Positions 9,034 to 17,090 of a DNA stretch of 64,000 nucleotides are shown here, in pieces. The translations under genes were made by a program, and so were the position numbers. Each line of letters begins with the position of its first letter. Position 1 is the stretch's first letter. Source of the DNA: an uncultured Oscillospiraceae bacterium (GTDB lineage Bacteria > Bacillota > Clostridia > Oscillospirales > Oscillospiraceae); the NCBI GenBank assembly GCA_910584605.1, contig CAJUAW010000001.1:7387-71386 (forward strand), given 5' to 3'. The notes beneath the pieces are model-generated. The model was not told the DNA's origin and did not search any database. It saw nothing but the letters and a program-made list of their open reading frames with translations.

Positions 9034-10569
9034 TTACAGTTTTTCCACAGCGGTTTTTTCCACCTCAAGCAGGGCCTTGTACCGCCGGATATAGGTATTG
9101 AAGCCCTCCACAGCGGCGGGGTCGGGCTGGATGGTGGAGCCGGACGCTCCGGCAAACACCTTGCCGGACAGGAATTTCTCCAGACTCTCCCCGCCTGCCC
9201 GGTTCAGCCGGTAGGAGGCCAGCAGGGCCATGCCGTAGGGTCCGCCCTCCCCGGCGGTCTCCATGCAGGTGACCGGGGCGCTGCAGGCGGCGGCCATGTA
9301 GCTCTGGCCCACCACAGGGGTCTTGAACAGCCCGCCGTGGCCGGTGAGGGAGTCGATGGCCACCCCCTCCTCCGCCAGGATATCCATGCCGATCTTCAGC
9401 GTGGCCATGGTGGAGTAGAGCTGGGAGCGGAAGAAGTTGGCCAGGGTGAATTTGGTCTCCGGGGTGCGGACCACCAGAGGACGGCCTGCGTCCATGTGGG
9501 TGACCCCCTCCCCCGCCAGATAGTTGCACACCAGCACGCCGCCGCAGTCCAGGTCGCCCTCCAGGCTTTTTTCATAGAGCCTGGTATACAGCGTCCCTGC
9601 ATCGGGCTCCGCTCCAAAGAGCTGGGCGGCCTCGTTCAGGACATTCACCCAGGCGTTGGTGTCGTTGGTGCAGTTGTTGCAGTGGACCATGGCCACCGGG
9701 GCCCCGGTGGGGGTGGTCACCAGGTCAATTTCCTCGTAGACCTTCTCCAGAGGGTGCTCCAGCACCACCATGGAGAAGATGGAGGTCCCGGCGGACACGT
9801 TGCCCGTCCGGGGGGCCACGGCGTTGGTGGCGGTCATGCCGGTGCCTGCGTCCCCCTCGGCGGGGGCGAAGGGGATTCCGGCGGGGAGCAGGCCGGCCAG
9901 CAGGGCGGAGCCGGCCTCGGTGAGCGTTCCCGCATCCTCTCCGGCCGTCAGCACCTTGGGCAACAGCTCCTCCAGCTTCCAGGGCTGGGCCTGGACGGCG
10001 GGGAGGGCGTTGAACTTGGCCATCATGGCCGCGTCGTAGTCCAGCGCCCCGCTGTCGATGGGGAACATCCCGCTGGCTTCCCCGATGCCCACCGCGTTCA
10101 CGCCGGTGAGTCTATAGTGGATGTACCCCGCTAGGGTAGTGATGTGGGCCACCTGGGGGACGTGCTCCTCCTGATTCAGGATGGCCTGATACAGGTGGGC
10201 GATGGACCACCGCTGGGGGATGTTGAAGCCGAAGAGCCGGGTCAGCTCCGCCGCAGCGGGGCCGGTGATGGTGTTCTGCCAGGTGCGGAAGGGAACCAGC
10301 AGATTCCAGTCCTTGTCGAAGGCCAGGTAGCCGTGCATCATGGCGGACACCCCGGCGGCGGCAATGGCTTCCCGGTGTTCCACCTTGGACAGGGCGGACT
10401 TCAGGCCGGTCCACACCTCGTCCATGGAGTAGGTCCATACCCCGTTTTCGTAGGTGGAGGCCCAGGTGTAGTCCCCGGAGGAGACAGGCCGGAAGGAGCC
10501 GTCGATGGTGACGGCCTTGATGCGGGTGGAGCCCAGCTCCAGCCCTAAGCAGGTGCGATGTTCAGACAT
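9034..10569 (-). CDS. FGGY-family carbohydrate kinase, probable L-ribulokinase
   Basis: Phosphorylates a ketose with ATP; between permease genes and araA the expected substrate is L-ribulose. 511 aa, two-domain FGGY/actin-like fold. N-terminal phosphate motif LGLELGSTRIKAV at residues 8-20, catalytic-region glycine loop GNVSAGTSIFSMV, C-terminal GHGGLFKTPVVGQS. It diverges from classical AraB (about 560 aa), resembling a shorter Firmicutes kinase type often found in ara operons, so the araB symbol is left out. Start ATG at 10569 has GGGAG upstream; 13-nt gaps on both sides place it in the operon. Confidence 0.85.
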   Translation of the reverse strand: MSEHRTCLGLELGSTRIKAVTIDGSFRPVSSGDYTWASTYENGVWTYSMDEVWTGLKSALSKVEHREAIAAAGVSAMMHGYLAFDKDWNLLVPFRTWQNTITGPAAAELTRLFGFNIPQRWSIAHLYQAILNQEEHVPQVAHITTLAGYIHYRLTGVNAVGIGEASGMFPIDSGALDYDAAMMAKFNALPAVQAQPWKLEELLPKVLTAGEDAGTLTEAGSALLAGLLPAGIPFAPAEGDAGTGMTATNAVAPRTGNVSAGTSIFSMVVLEHPLEKVYEEIDLVTTPTGAPVAMVHCNNCTNDTNAWVNVLNEAAQLFGAEPDAGTLYTRLYEKSLEGDLDCGGVLVCNYLAGEGVTHMDAGRPLVVRTPETKFTLANFFRSQLYSTMATLKIGMDILAEEGVAIDSLTGHGGLFKTPVVGQSYMAAACSAPVTCMETAGEGGPYGMALLASYRLNRAGGESLEKFLSGKVFAGASGSTIQPDPAAVEGFNTYIRRYKALLEVEKTAVEKL

Positions 10570-10582
10570 ATCCCGTTCTCCC

Positions 10583-11626
10583 TTACTTTTTCTTTTCCTT
10601 CAGGAAGGCAAACACACTCTGGAGCACGATGAAGAAGCACAGCAGAGCGGCGGTGAGGATGTTGGGCCAGGAGGAGGCCAGCTTGCCGTTGAACTGGACG
10701 ATGGAGGAGATGGTGCCGTTGATGAGCACGCCGAAGAAGGAGCCGATCACGTTGCCCACGCCGCCGGTCAGCAGGGTGCCGCCGATGACGGAGGAGGCGA
10801 TGGCAGACATCTCCAGTCCGGTGGCCTGGGAAACGCTGGCCGCCTGGGTGTTCAGGCAGTAGCAGATGCCCCCGATGGAGCACAGGAAGGAGGACAGGAT
10901 GTAGGCTTTCATCTTGGTCTGCTTCACATTCAGGCCCATCATGGCCGCCGACTGCTCGCTGCCGCCCACGGCATAGAGGGAGCGGCCGAACTTGGTATAC
11001 CGCAGCACCAGGAAGATGACTACCAGCACCACCAGCGCGATGAGCACGCCCACCCGCAGATAGGGCATGATGAGCACGCCCTTCCGGTTGGGCACCCCGC
11101 CGAAGGGGAGGTTGAGCCGCCAGTTGGCCCAGCTGTAGAAGGTGGCGTTGGTCTCCTGGGTGATGGACAGCTGGTTGGTGGAGATCACCGCCGTCATGCC
11201 CCGGGCGAAGAACATGCCCGCCATGGACACGATGAAGGGCTGGATCTCCAGATAGCCCACGCAGAAGCCCTGGACCATGCCGAAAACAAGGCCCACCACC
11301 AGCACGATCAGGCACATCACGGGGGCGCTCATATGCCACTCTCCCATGCCGTAGGCCAGCAGCATGCAGTCCAGCGCCACCAGCGAGCCCACCGAGATGT
11401 CGATGCCGCCGGTGAGCATCACACAGGTCATGCCGCAGGCTACGCAGATCAGGCCCGCGTTGCTGATCAGGATGTTCAGGAAGGTCTGCAGGTTCGTAAA
11501 GCCCTTACTTCCATAAATGACGCAGCCCCCTGCGTAGAGAACGAAGAACAGCACAATGGTAATGAGCAGCAGCAGCGTGTTGCCGTTCATCTGTTTGCGC
11601 TCTTTCACAGCGTTTGCCGGTTTCAT
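10583..11626 (-). CDS. yjfF: Sugar ABC transporter permease, YjfF type
   Basis: Second membrane subunit of a sugar importer of the ribose/galactofuranose class, 347 aa, with about eight to ten hydrophobic segments. The BPD_transp_2 signature regions are seen: GGIDISVGS near residue 82 and GVGNVIGSFFGVLINGTISS near 300. Overlaps the upstream ytfT stop by four bases (ATGA). Pairs with YtfT as a heterodimer in the E. coli YtfQRT-YjfF galactofuranose transporter, whose binding protein also takes arabinofuranose; gene order here is the same. Confidence 0.9.
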   Translation of the reverse strand: MKPANAVKERKQMNGNTLLLLITIVLFFVLYAGGCVIYGSKGFTNLQTFLNILISNAGLICVACGMTCVMLTGGIDISVGSLVALDCMLLAYGMGEWHMSAPVMCLIVLVVGLVFGMVQGFCVGYLEIQPFIVSMAGMFFARGMTAVISTNQLSITQETNATFYSWANWRLNLPFGGVPNRKGVLIMPYLRVGVLIALVVLVVIFLVLRYTKFGRSLYAVGGSEQSAAMMGLNVKQTKMKAYILSSFLCSIGGICYCLNTQAASVSQATGLEMSAIASSVIGGTLLTGGVGNVIGSFFGVLINGTISSIVQFNGKLASSWPNILTAALLCFFIVLQSVFAFLKEKKK

Positions 11627-12711
11627 GCGCGGGCCGCCTCCTTTCCGGTGGACTTGCTGGTCAGGTGCTTATGCACCCAAGCCTTGACAGGCGGAGCCTG
11701 GATCGCCACAATGGCAATGACGACAATGGCCTTGAACACCGGCGTTACCGCGCTGGACACGCCGAGGTTATACATCGTGGTGGTAATGGCCTGGATGGTG
11801 TAAGCGCCGATGATCGAGCCGGCCAGATTGAACTTTCCGCCGCCCAGGCTGTTGCCCCCCAGGGCCACCGCCAGGATGGCGTCCAGCTCAAAGTTATTGC
11901 CGATGTTGTTGGAGTCGGCACTGGTGATGCGGGAGGACGCCACGATGCCCGCGATGGCTGCGCACAGACCGCACAGCATGTAGCACATAAAGATGATCCG
12001 CTTAGAGTTCAGGCCGGCAATGCGGCTGGCCCTTTTATTGATGCCCACAGACTGAATATACATCCCCATGGCTGTATGCTTCAGCACCAGCGACACCACC
12101 GCAACACAGACAGCGGCAATGATGATGGGAGTGGGCATAAAGCCCACATAACCGCCGAAGACAGCGAACTCATCCACACGGACGTAGACGATCAGGTTAT
12201 TGCACAGAAGCAGGCCGATGGCCCGGGCCGCCGACCAGAGGATCAGGGTGGCCACCATGGGCTGGATGTTGAGATAGGCCACCAACGTGCCGTTGAAGGC
12301 CCCGCACAGACAGCCCATAAGCAGCGCGCCGATCAGCCCCACAATCAGGGGCCGCGCGAACTCCTCCACGCTGTTGACTGCGGACACCCCAAATCCGGCC
12401 ACAAGCATGCAGCAGAAGGAGGCGCACAGGGACATGACAGAGCCCACCGAAATATCGGTCCCGGCGGAGGCGGACACCACCAGGGTCATGCCGATGGCCA
12501 GAATGGCCACCTCACTGCCCCGGTTGAGAATGGTGATCAGGCGGCCGGAAAGCAGCTGCTCGCCGGAGGAGCTGCTCTGCATCGTAATGCGGAAAAAGTC
12601 GTAGAAGGCGTTGCCCTGTGCAATGTCATACACCACATTGACAGCCAGCACCAGCACTACGCACATCAGGGGCAGGAAGAGGGGGTTCTGGGTCAGCTTT
12701 TTCTTAGTCAT
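11623..12711 (-). CDS. ytfT: Sugar ABC transporter permease, YtfT type
   Basis: First membrane subunit of the YtfQRT-YjfF-like importer, 362 aa. Start placed at 12711 (MTKKKLTQNPLFL) rather than 12729 because GGGAGGTG (12719-12726) sits 8 nt upstream of it. Hydrophobic segments begin at residue 11; the GTDISVGSVMSL signature lies near residue 85 and SLGGGKFNLAGS near 305. The start lies 8 nt inside the end of the ATPase gene, giving translational coupling. Confidence 0.9.
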   Translation of the reverse strand: MTKKKLTQNPLFLPLMCVVLVLAVNVVYDIAQGNAFYDFFRITMQSSSSGEQLLSGRLITILNRGSEVAILAIGMTLVVSASAGTDISVGSVMSLCASFCCMLVAGFGVSAVNSVEEFARPLIVGLIGALLMGCLCGAFNGTLVAYLNIQPMVATLILWSAARAIGLLLCNNLIVYVRVDEFAVFGGYVGFMPTPIIIAAVCVAVVSLVLKHTAMGMYIQSVGINKRASRIAGLNSKRIIFMCYMLCGLCAAIAGIVASSRITSADSNNIGNNFELDAILAVALGGNSLGGGKFNLAGSIIGAYTIQAITTTMYNLGVSSAVTPVFKAIVVIAIVAIQAPPVKAWVHKHLTSKSTGKEAARA

Positions 12712-14224
12712 GGTCAGCACCTCCCGCAATGGCGGCCATGACCCGCTCCTGGGTCAGCTCGCCGTCCAGCTCCCCCACCTTGGCGCCGTCCCTCAGGACT
12801 GCCATGCGGTTGCAGGTGCGGAGCATCTCCTCAATTTCCGAGGAAATGAACATGATGCTCTTCCCCTGCTGGGACAGCTGGATGATCAGCTTTTGGATCT
12901 CTGTTTTGGTCCCGATATCAATGCCGCGGGTGGGCTCGTCAAGGATGAGGAAGTCCGGGTCGGTGGCCAGCCAGCGGGCCAGGATGGCCTTCTGCTGGTT
13001 GCCGCCGGACAGCTGCTTGATAGGGGTCTCCCGGGTGGCGGTCTTGATCTGGAGGAGCTTGATGTACTCGTCGGCAATCTCCTCCTGCTTGGCCCGGGAG
13101 AGCTGGCGGAACATGCCCCGCTTGGCCTGCATGGCCAGGATGATGTTCTCCCGGACGGACAGCTCCCCGATGATGCCCTCCGCCTTCCGGTCGTCGGGCA
13201 GCAGGCCCATGCCCAGGTTCATGGCGTCCAAGGGCTGGCCGATCTTGGCCTCCTTGCCGGCCACCTTCAGGGTGCCGGTCTGGGCCTTGTCCGCGCCGTA
13301 GATGGACCGGGCCAGCTCGCTACGGCCGGAGCCCAGCAGGCCGGTCAGGCCGATGACCTCCCCCTTGTGGATGTCCAGGTCGAAGGGCTTGATGGTGCCC
13401 TTGTGGCTCAGGCCCCGGGCCTCGATCTGCATGGGGGCGTCCTTTTGGGCCTCGAAGCCCTCCGGCTTGATGGAGGCCAGGTCGTCAAAGTCCTTGCCCA
13501 TCATGGCGGCCACCAGCTTTACCCGGGGCAGGTCAGCGATGGGATACTCCCCCACCAGGGTGCCGTTGCGCAGCACGGTGATCCGGTCGCACAGCGCGTA
13601 CACCTGCTCCAGAAAGTGGGTGACGAAGACAATGCCCACACCTTCGCTCTTCAGCTGGCGCATCACCTTAAACAGCTTTTCCACCTCGCCGTCGTCCAGG
13701 GAGGAGGTGGGTTCGTCCAGGATGAGCACCTTGCAGTCCATGTCGGAGGCCCGGGCAATGGCAATCATCTGCTGGATGGCCAGGGAGTAATTTTCCAGAT
13801 TCTGGGTTACATCCACCTTGATGTCCAGCCGCTTGACCAGCTCGTCCGCCTGGCGGATCATGGTTCTGCGGTCGATGGTGTGGAAGGGAGTCATAGGCTC
13901 CCGGCCGATGTACAGGTTCTCCGCCACGCTCAGGTTGGGGCACAGGTTGACCTCCTGATACACGGTGGAGATGCCCACGTTCTGGGCGTCCTGGGTGGAG
14001 TGGTTCTTCACGGCGCCCTCAATGCCGTCCACGCGGATCTCACCGGCCTCAAAATCGTTGATGCCGGTGAGGCACTTGATCAGGGTGGACTTGCCCGCGC
14101 CGTTCTCCCCCATCAGGGCGTGGATCTCCCCCTTGCGCAGCGTAAAGTCCACGTTGTCCAGCGCCTTGACGCCAGGGAAGGTCATGGAGATGCCCCGCAT
14201 TGTCAAAACTACGTTGTTTTCCAT
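12704..14224 (-). CDS. ytfR: Sugar ABC transporter ATP-binding protein, double NBD
   Basis: Energises the arabinose-type importer. 506 aa with two fused nucleotide-binding domains. First: Walker A GENGAGKST near residue 40, atypical signature YSLAIQQM, Walker B LILDEPTSSLD. Second: degenerate Walker A GLLGSGRSE, signature LSGGNQQK, Walker B LILDEPTRGIDIG. An inactive-looking second P-loop is normal for RbsA/YtfR proteins. Separated from ytfQ by a hairpin at 14264-14300, so its expression is probably lower than that of the binding protein. Confidence 0.94.
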   Translation of the reverse strand: MENNVVLTMRGISMTFPGVKALDNVDFTLRKGEIHALMGENGAGKSTLIKCLTGINDFEAGEIRVDGIEGAVKNHSTQDAQNVGISTVYQEVNLCPNLSVAENLYIGREPMTPFHTIDRRTMIRQADELVKRLDIKVDVTQNLENYSLAIQQMIAIARASDMDCKVLILDEPTSSLDDGEVEKLFKVMRQLKSEGVGIVFVTHFLEQVYALCDRITVLRNGTLVGEYPIADLPRVKLVAAMMGKDFDDLASIKPEGFEAQKDAPMQIEARGLSHKGTIKPFDLDIHKGEVIGLTGLLGSGRSELARSIYGADKAQTGTLKVAGKEAKIGQPLDAMNLGMGLLPDDRKAEGIIGELSVRENIILAMQAKRGMFRQLSRAKQEEIADEYIKLLQIKTATRETPIKQLSGGNQQKAILARWLATDPDFLILDEPTRGIDIGTKTEIQKLIIQLSQQGKSIMFISSEIEEMLRTCNRMAVLRDGAKVGELDGELTQERVMAAIAGGADHD

Positions 14225-14263
14225 CCAATGTTCACCTCACCTTTCCAATTTTTACAACAAAAC

Positions 14264-14300
14264 AGGGGAGGCCCCCCGAATTTCCGGGGGCCCTCCCCTC
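14264..14300 (-). terminator. Attenuating hairpin between ytfQ and ytfR
   Basis: Stem of about 16 bp with one or two imperfections (GAGGGGAGGG... to ...CCTCCCCT on the minus strand), followed by TTTTGTTG. It lies in the 100-nt gap after the binding-protein gene and would end part of the transcripts, leaving more ytfQ than permease mRNA. Confidence 0.7.
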
Positions 14301-14324
14301 GATGACCAGGTTAGGCTTGCTTTT

Positions 14325-15434
14325 TTAGTAGGGACGGTTGTCCACGACCTCCTGGGTGGCGTGAATGACCTCCTGGGTCTCACCGTTCACGGTGATGGAG
14401 GTGACATTGTCCTCCGCAGCGAACCAGTGCTCAGCCACATAGATCTCCTTCTCAGGAGTCTGGCCGGCCTCCAGCTGCTGGATGATCTCAGAGACCGTGG
14501 GAGCAGCCAGGGGGTTGCACTCGAAGTTGGCGTTGAGCTTGCCGTCGCAGACCATCTGGACATAGGGCTTGTTGGCGTCGAAGGACACGATGATGACATC
14601 GCCGCCCACACCGTAGGTGACACCAGCATTGTCCATGGCAGTCATGGCGCCGGCAGCCTCGTTGTCGTTCTGGCAGATGACCACGTTGAACTGGCCCTTA
14701 TAGCTCTGGCAGTAGGACTCCATAACCTCCTGGCCGCCGGCCTCGGTGAAGTCGCCGGACTGAGAAGCCAGAATGTTCCAGCCCTCGCGGTCCGCGATCT
14801 CCTTGAAGCCGTCGGTACGGCCGATGGTAGCGGAGGCGCCCACGGAACCCTCGATGACCAGGGCGTTGATCTCAGAAATGCCCTTGTCGGCAGCATAGGC
14901 CTTCAGCCACTCGCCGCAGGCCAAGCCCTCGACCTTAAAGTCAGAGCCGACCCAGGCCACATACTTGTCGGAGTCGTCCACAGTACGGTCAATGACGATA
15001 ACAGGGATACCGGCCTCGTCGCACTCAGTCAGGACAGTGTCCCAGCCGGTGGCCACGATGGGGTCAATGATGATGTAGTCCACACCCTGCTGGATGAAGT
15101 TGCGGACCGCCTCCAGCTGCGCGGCGGGATCGTTGTCGCAGTCCACGAACATCAGGTCGTAGCCGTTGGCGGCGGAGAACACATCCTGAGCGGACTTGGT
15201 GGAGGCGGTGCGCCAGTCGGACTCGTGGCCCACCTGGGCAAAGCCCACCAAGATGGTGCCGTCACCGGTGGCGGAGGGGGTGCTGCTGGCAGGAGTACTG
15301 CTGGCAGGAGTACTGCCGGCGGGGGTGCTGCCGGCGGGGGTGCTGCCGGCAGGAGTGCTGCTGTTGCCGCCGCCGCAGGCAGCCAGAGACAGGGCCATTG
15401 CCGCAGCCAGCGCCAAACCAAGAATCTTTTTCAT
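14325..15434 (-). CDS. ytfQ: Sugar-binding lipoprotein of the arabinose/galactofuranose-type transporter
   Basis: Captures the sugar outside the membrane for the YtfRT-YjfF importer. 369 aa; start at 15434 chosen because MKKILGLALAAAMALSLAAC is a lipoprotein signal (Cys20) with GAGGAAG upstream; the longer ORF to 15533 runs into the promoter leader. After Cys20 comes a Gly/Ser/Thr/Pro linker of five-residue repeats (STPAG/STPAS), then a type I binding fold (FAQVGHESDWR, FIQQGVDYIIIDPI, IVIDRTVDD). First gene of the ara operon, behind the regulated promoter. Specificity for arabinose is inferred from the operon; YtfQ of E. coli binds furanose sugars. Confidence 0.93.
   Translation of the reverse strand: MKKILGLALAAAMALSLAACGGGNSSTPAGSTPAGSTPAGSTPASSTPASSTPSATGDGTILVGFAQVGHESDWRTASTKSAQDVFSAANGYDLMFVDCDNDPAAQLEAVRNFIQQGVDYIIIDPIVATGWDTVLTECDEAGIPVIVIDRTVDDSDKYVAWVGSDFKVEGLACGEWLKAYAADKGISEINALVIEGSVGASATIGRTDGFKEIADREGWNILASQSGDFTEAGGQEVMESYCQSYKGQFNVVICQNDNEAAGAMTAMDNAGVTYGVGGDVIIVSFDANKPYVQMVCDGKLNANFECNPLAAPTVSEIIQQLEAGQTPEKEIYVAEHWFAAEDNVTSITVNGETQEVIHATQEVVDNRPY
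15285..15359. repeat. Five tandem 15-bp repeats encoding a Ser-Thr-Pro linker
   Basis: Five consecutive 15-bp units (first two GCTGGCAGGAGTACT, next two GCCGGCGGGGGTGCT, last mixed) lie inside ytfQ and encode STPAG/STPAS on the minus strand. The in-frame length means copy changes lengthen or shorten the linker between lipid anchor and binding domain without a frameshift. Confidence 0.9.
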
Positions 15435-15574
15435 TTTACTTCCTCGCTTTCTATTCGTTGCTGTTTCCCGATCAAGGTCTGCCGGAACCACTGGCCGGTC
15501 CTCTCTCGGGGCTACATTCGCATTTAACTCCATTTATTGGAGAAAGTCAATACGTTTTTTGTCTGTTTGAACAG

Positions 15575-15629
15575 ATTCGTACCATTAAATAATACAAATT
15601 ATATCACTTTCTAATAAAGTCATACAAAT
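15575..15629 (-). promoter_or_regulatory. Promoter and putative AraR half-sites for the ara operon
   Basis: Minus-strand -35 TTGTAT (15622-15627), 18-nt spacer, extended -10 TGATATAAT (core 15598-15603). ATACAAATT occurs twice exactly 30 bp apart (15592 and 15622), covering the -10 and the -35; ATTCGTAC is at 15575-15582. These resemble halves of the Bacillus AraR operator ATTTGTACGTACAAAT. An inverted repeat TCTGTT-TG-AACAGA (15562-15575) follows in the leader. The whole 541-nt gap 15435-15975 holds only these signals, the AraR promoter and AT-rich DNA. Confidence 0.6.
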
Positions 15630-15903
15630 TCGGCAAATGATCTTGTTTTTCCTTTGGAAAAAGTTTATTTTTTGGAGATAAGAACCTGTATTTAGTTTGT
15701 TTTTTTCCGCTCCTCTCTGCTGTCCAGAATGTTTCTCCGATGGTGAACTTGCCTATCCGCCCCTCAAAACTTCATTTTCTTCCACCGGAGGTTCAAAAAT
15801 TCCCGGTCAAATGTCCTGTTTTTCTCGGGAAAAAGCAGACAAATTTTCGCTGCACGTATGTGTAAAATGTGAAATTCGATAAGATAGCCAACCACTTTAT
15901 TCG

Positions 15904-15931
15904 TTGGTTTTCACACAGACCCTGCTATAAT
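15904..15931 (+). promoter_or_regulatory. Promoter of the AraR-like regulator
   Basis: -35 TTGGTT (15904-15909), 16-nt spacer, extended -10 TGCTATAAT (core 15926-15931). AGGCGG at 15961-15966 is the ribosome site for the ATG at 15976. Confidence 0.65.
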
Positions 15932-15975
15932 GAGAGGCGAACTGTGTACCTCACACCAAAAGGCGGAATGACAAC

Positions 15976-17043
15976 ATGGCAATGAAGTACAAATTTCTGG
16001 CCGGCCTGCTGCGGGAAGAGCTGGCAAAGAACGGGAACCGCGGCGGCTCCAAGCTGCCCACCGAGGCGGAGCTTACCCGCCGCTACCACATGAGCCGTCA
16101 GACGGTGCGCCACGCCCTCCAGCTGCTGGCGGACGAGGGGCTGGTCCAGAGCCGCCAGGGCAGCGGCACCTACACCACCGGCCGCATCCAGGAGCCCGCC
16201 TCCCGGCAGATCGCGGTGGTGACCTCCTTTTTGGACGACTACATCTTCCCCACCGTCCTCCACGACGCCCAGAGCCTCTTCGCCCAGGAGGGCTACTCCA
16301 CCCTGGTCTACGCCACCGAGAACCAGGTGGGGACCGAGCGGGACATCCTCCAGCGGCTGCTGGAACAGCCGGTGGGCGGCATTCTGGTGGAGGGCTCCAA
16401 AACCGCCCTCCCCAGCCCCAACGCCGACCTGTACCGCCGCCTGCAGGAGGCGGAGATCCCCCTGCTCTTTCTCCACGGCGCCTACGGCGAGCTGACGGGG
16501 GTCCCCTGCGTCTGTGACGACAACTACGGCGGCGGCTACCTGCTGGCCCGCCATCTCATCGAGCGGGGGCACACCCATCTGGCCGGCATCTTCAAAAGTG
16601 ACGACGTCCAGGGCCCCCAGCGTTACCACGGCTGCATCTCTGCCATCCGGGACGCCGGCCTGCCCATCTCCGACCGCTGCTTCCGCTGGTACGATACGGA
16701 GGACCGGCTGGAGATGATGGAAAAGCGCCGCTTCGACCTGCTGCGCCGCTTCCTGGCCGAGCGCCTGGAGCCGGCCACCGCGGTGATCTGCTACAACGAC
16801 GAGATCGCCTTCCTCCTGATCCAGGAGCTGCTGTCCATGGGGAAACGGGTGCCGGAGGATGTGGCTGTGGTCAGCTTTGACAACAGCTATTACAGCCAGA
16901 TCTGCCCTGTCCCCATCACCTCCCTGCGCCACCGGGAAAAAATGGGCCGGGTGGCGGCGGCGGAGATGATCCGCATCCTCGGCGGTGTGCAGCGGCAGTC
17001 CAGGGCTCTGGAGTGGGAGCTGCTGGAGCGCAGCAGCAGCTAA
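15976..17043 (+). CDS. araR: GntR/LacI hybrid transcriptional repressor, probable AraR
   Basis: 355 aa. N-terminal GntR winged helix (residues 1-72: LPTEAELTRRYHMSRQTVRHAL, then QGSGTY) fused to a C-terminal LacI-type sugar-binding domain (from about residue 78; VAVVSFDNS near 297). This architecture is that of Bacillus subtilis AraR, which releases DNA when it binds L-arabinose. It is transcribed away from the ara operon it probably represses. A second in-frame ATG two codons later is possible as start. Monocistronic, closed by a terminator. Symbol rests on architecture plus context. Confidence 0.85.
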   Translation: MAMKYKFLAGLLREELAKNGNRGGSKLPTEAELTRRYHMSRQTVRHALQLLADEGLVQSRQGSGTYTTGRIQEPASRQIAVVTSFLDDYIFPTVLHDAQSLFAQEGYSTLVYATENQVGTERDILQRLLEQPVGGILVEGSKTALPSPNADLYRRLQEAEIPLLFLHGAYGELTGVPCVCDDNYGGGYLLARHLIERGHTHLAGIFKSDDVQGPQRYHGCISAIRDAGLPISDRCFRWYDTEDRLEMMEKRRFDLLRRFLAERLEPATAVICYNDEIAFLLIQELLSMGKRVPEDVAVVSFDNSYYSQICPVPITSLRHREKMGRVAAAEMIRILGGVQRQSRALEWELLERSSS

Positions 17044-17077
17044 AAAGGTCCTCCGGCTGTTTGGCCGGAGGACCTTT
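17044..17077 (+). terminator. Intrinsic terminator after araR
   Basis: 14-bp perfect stem (17044-17057 with 17064-17077, AAAGGTCC... arms), TGTTTG loop, ending in TTT. Convergent with the SLH gene, may serve both. Confidence 0.85.
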
Positions 17078-17090
17078 CCCCTTGTGCTGC

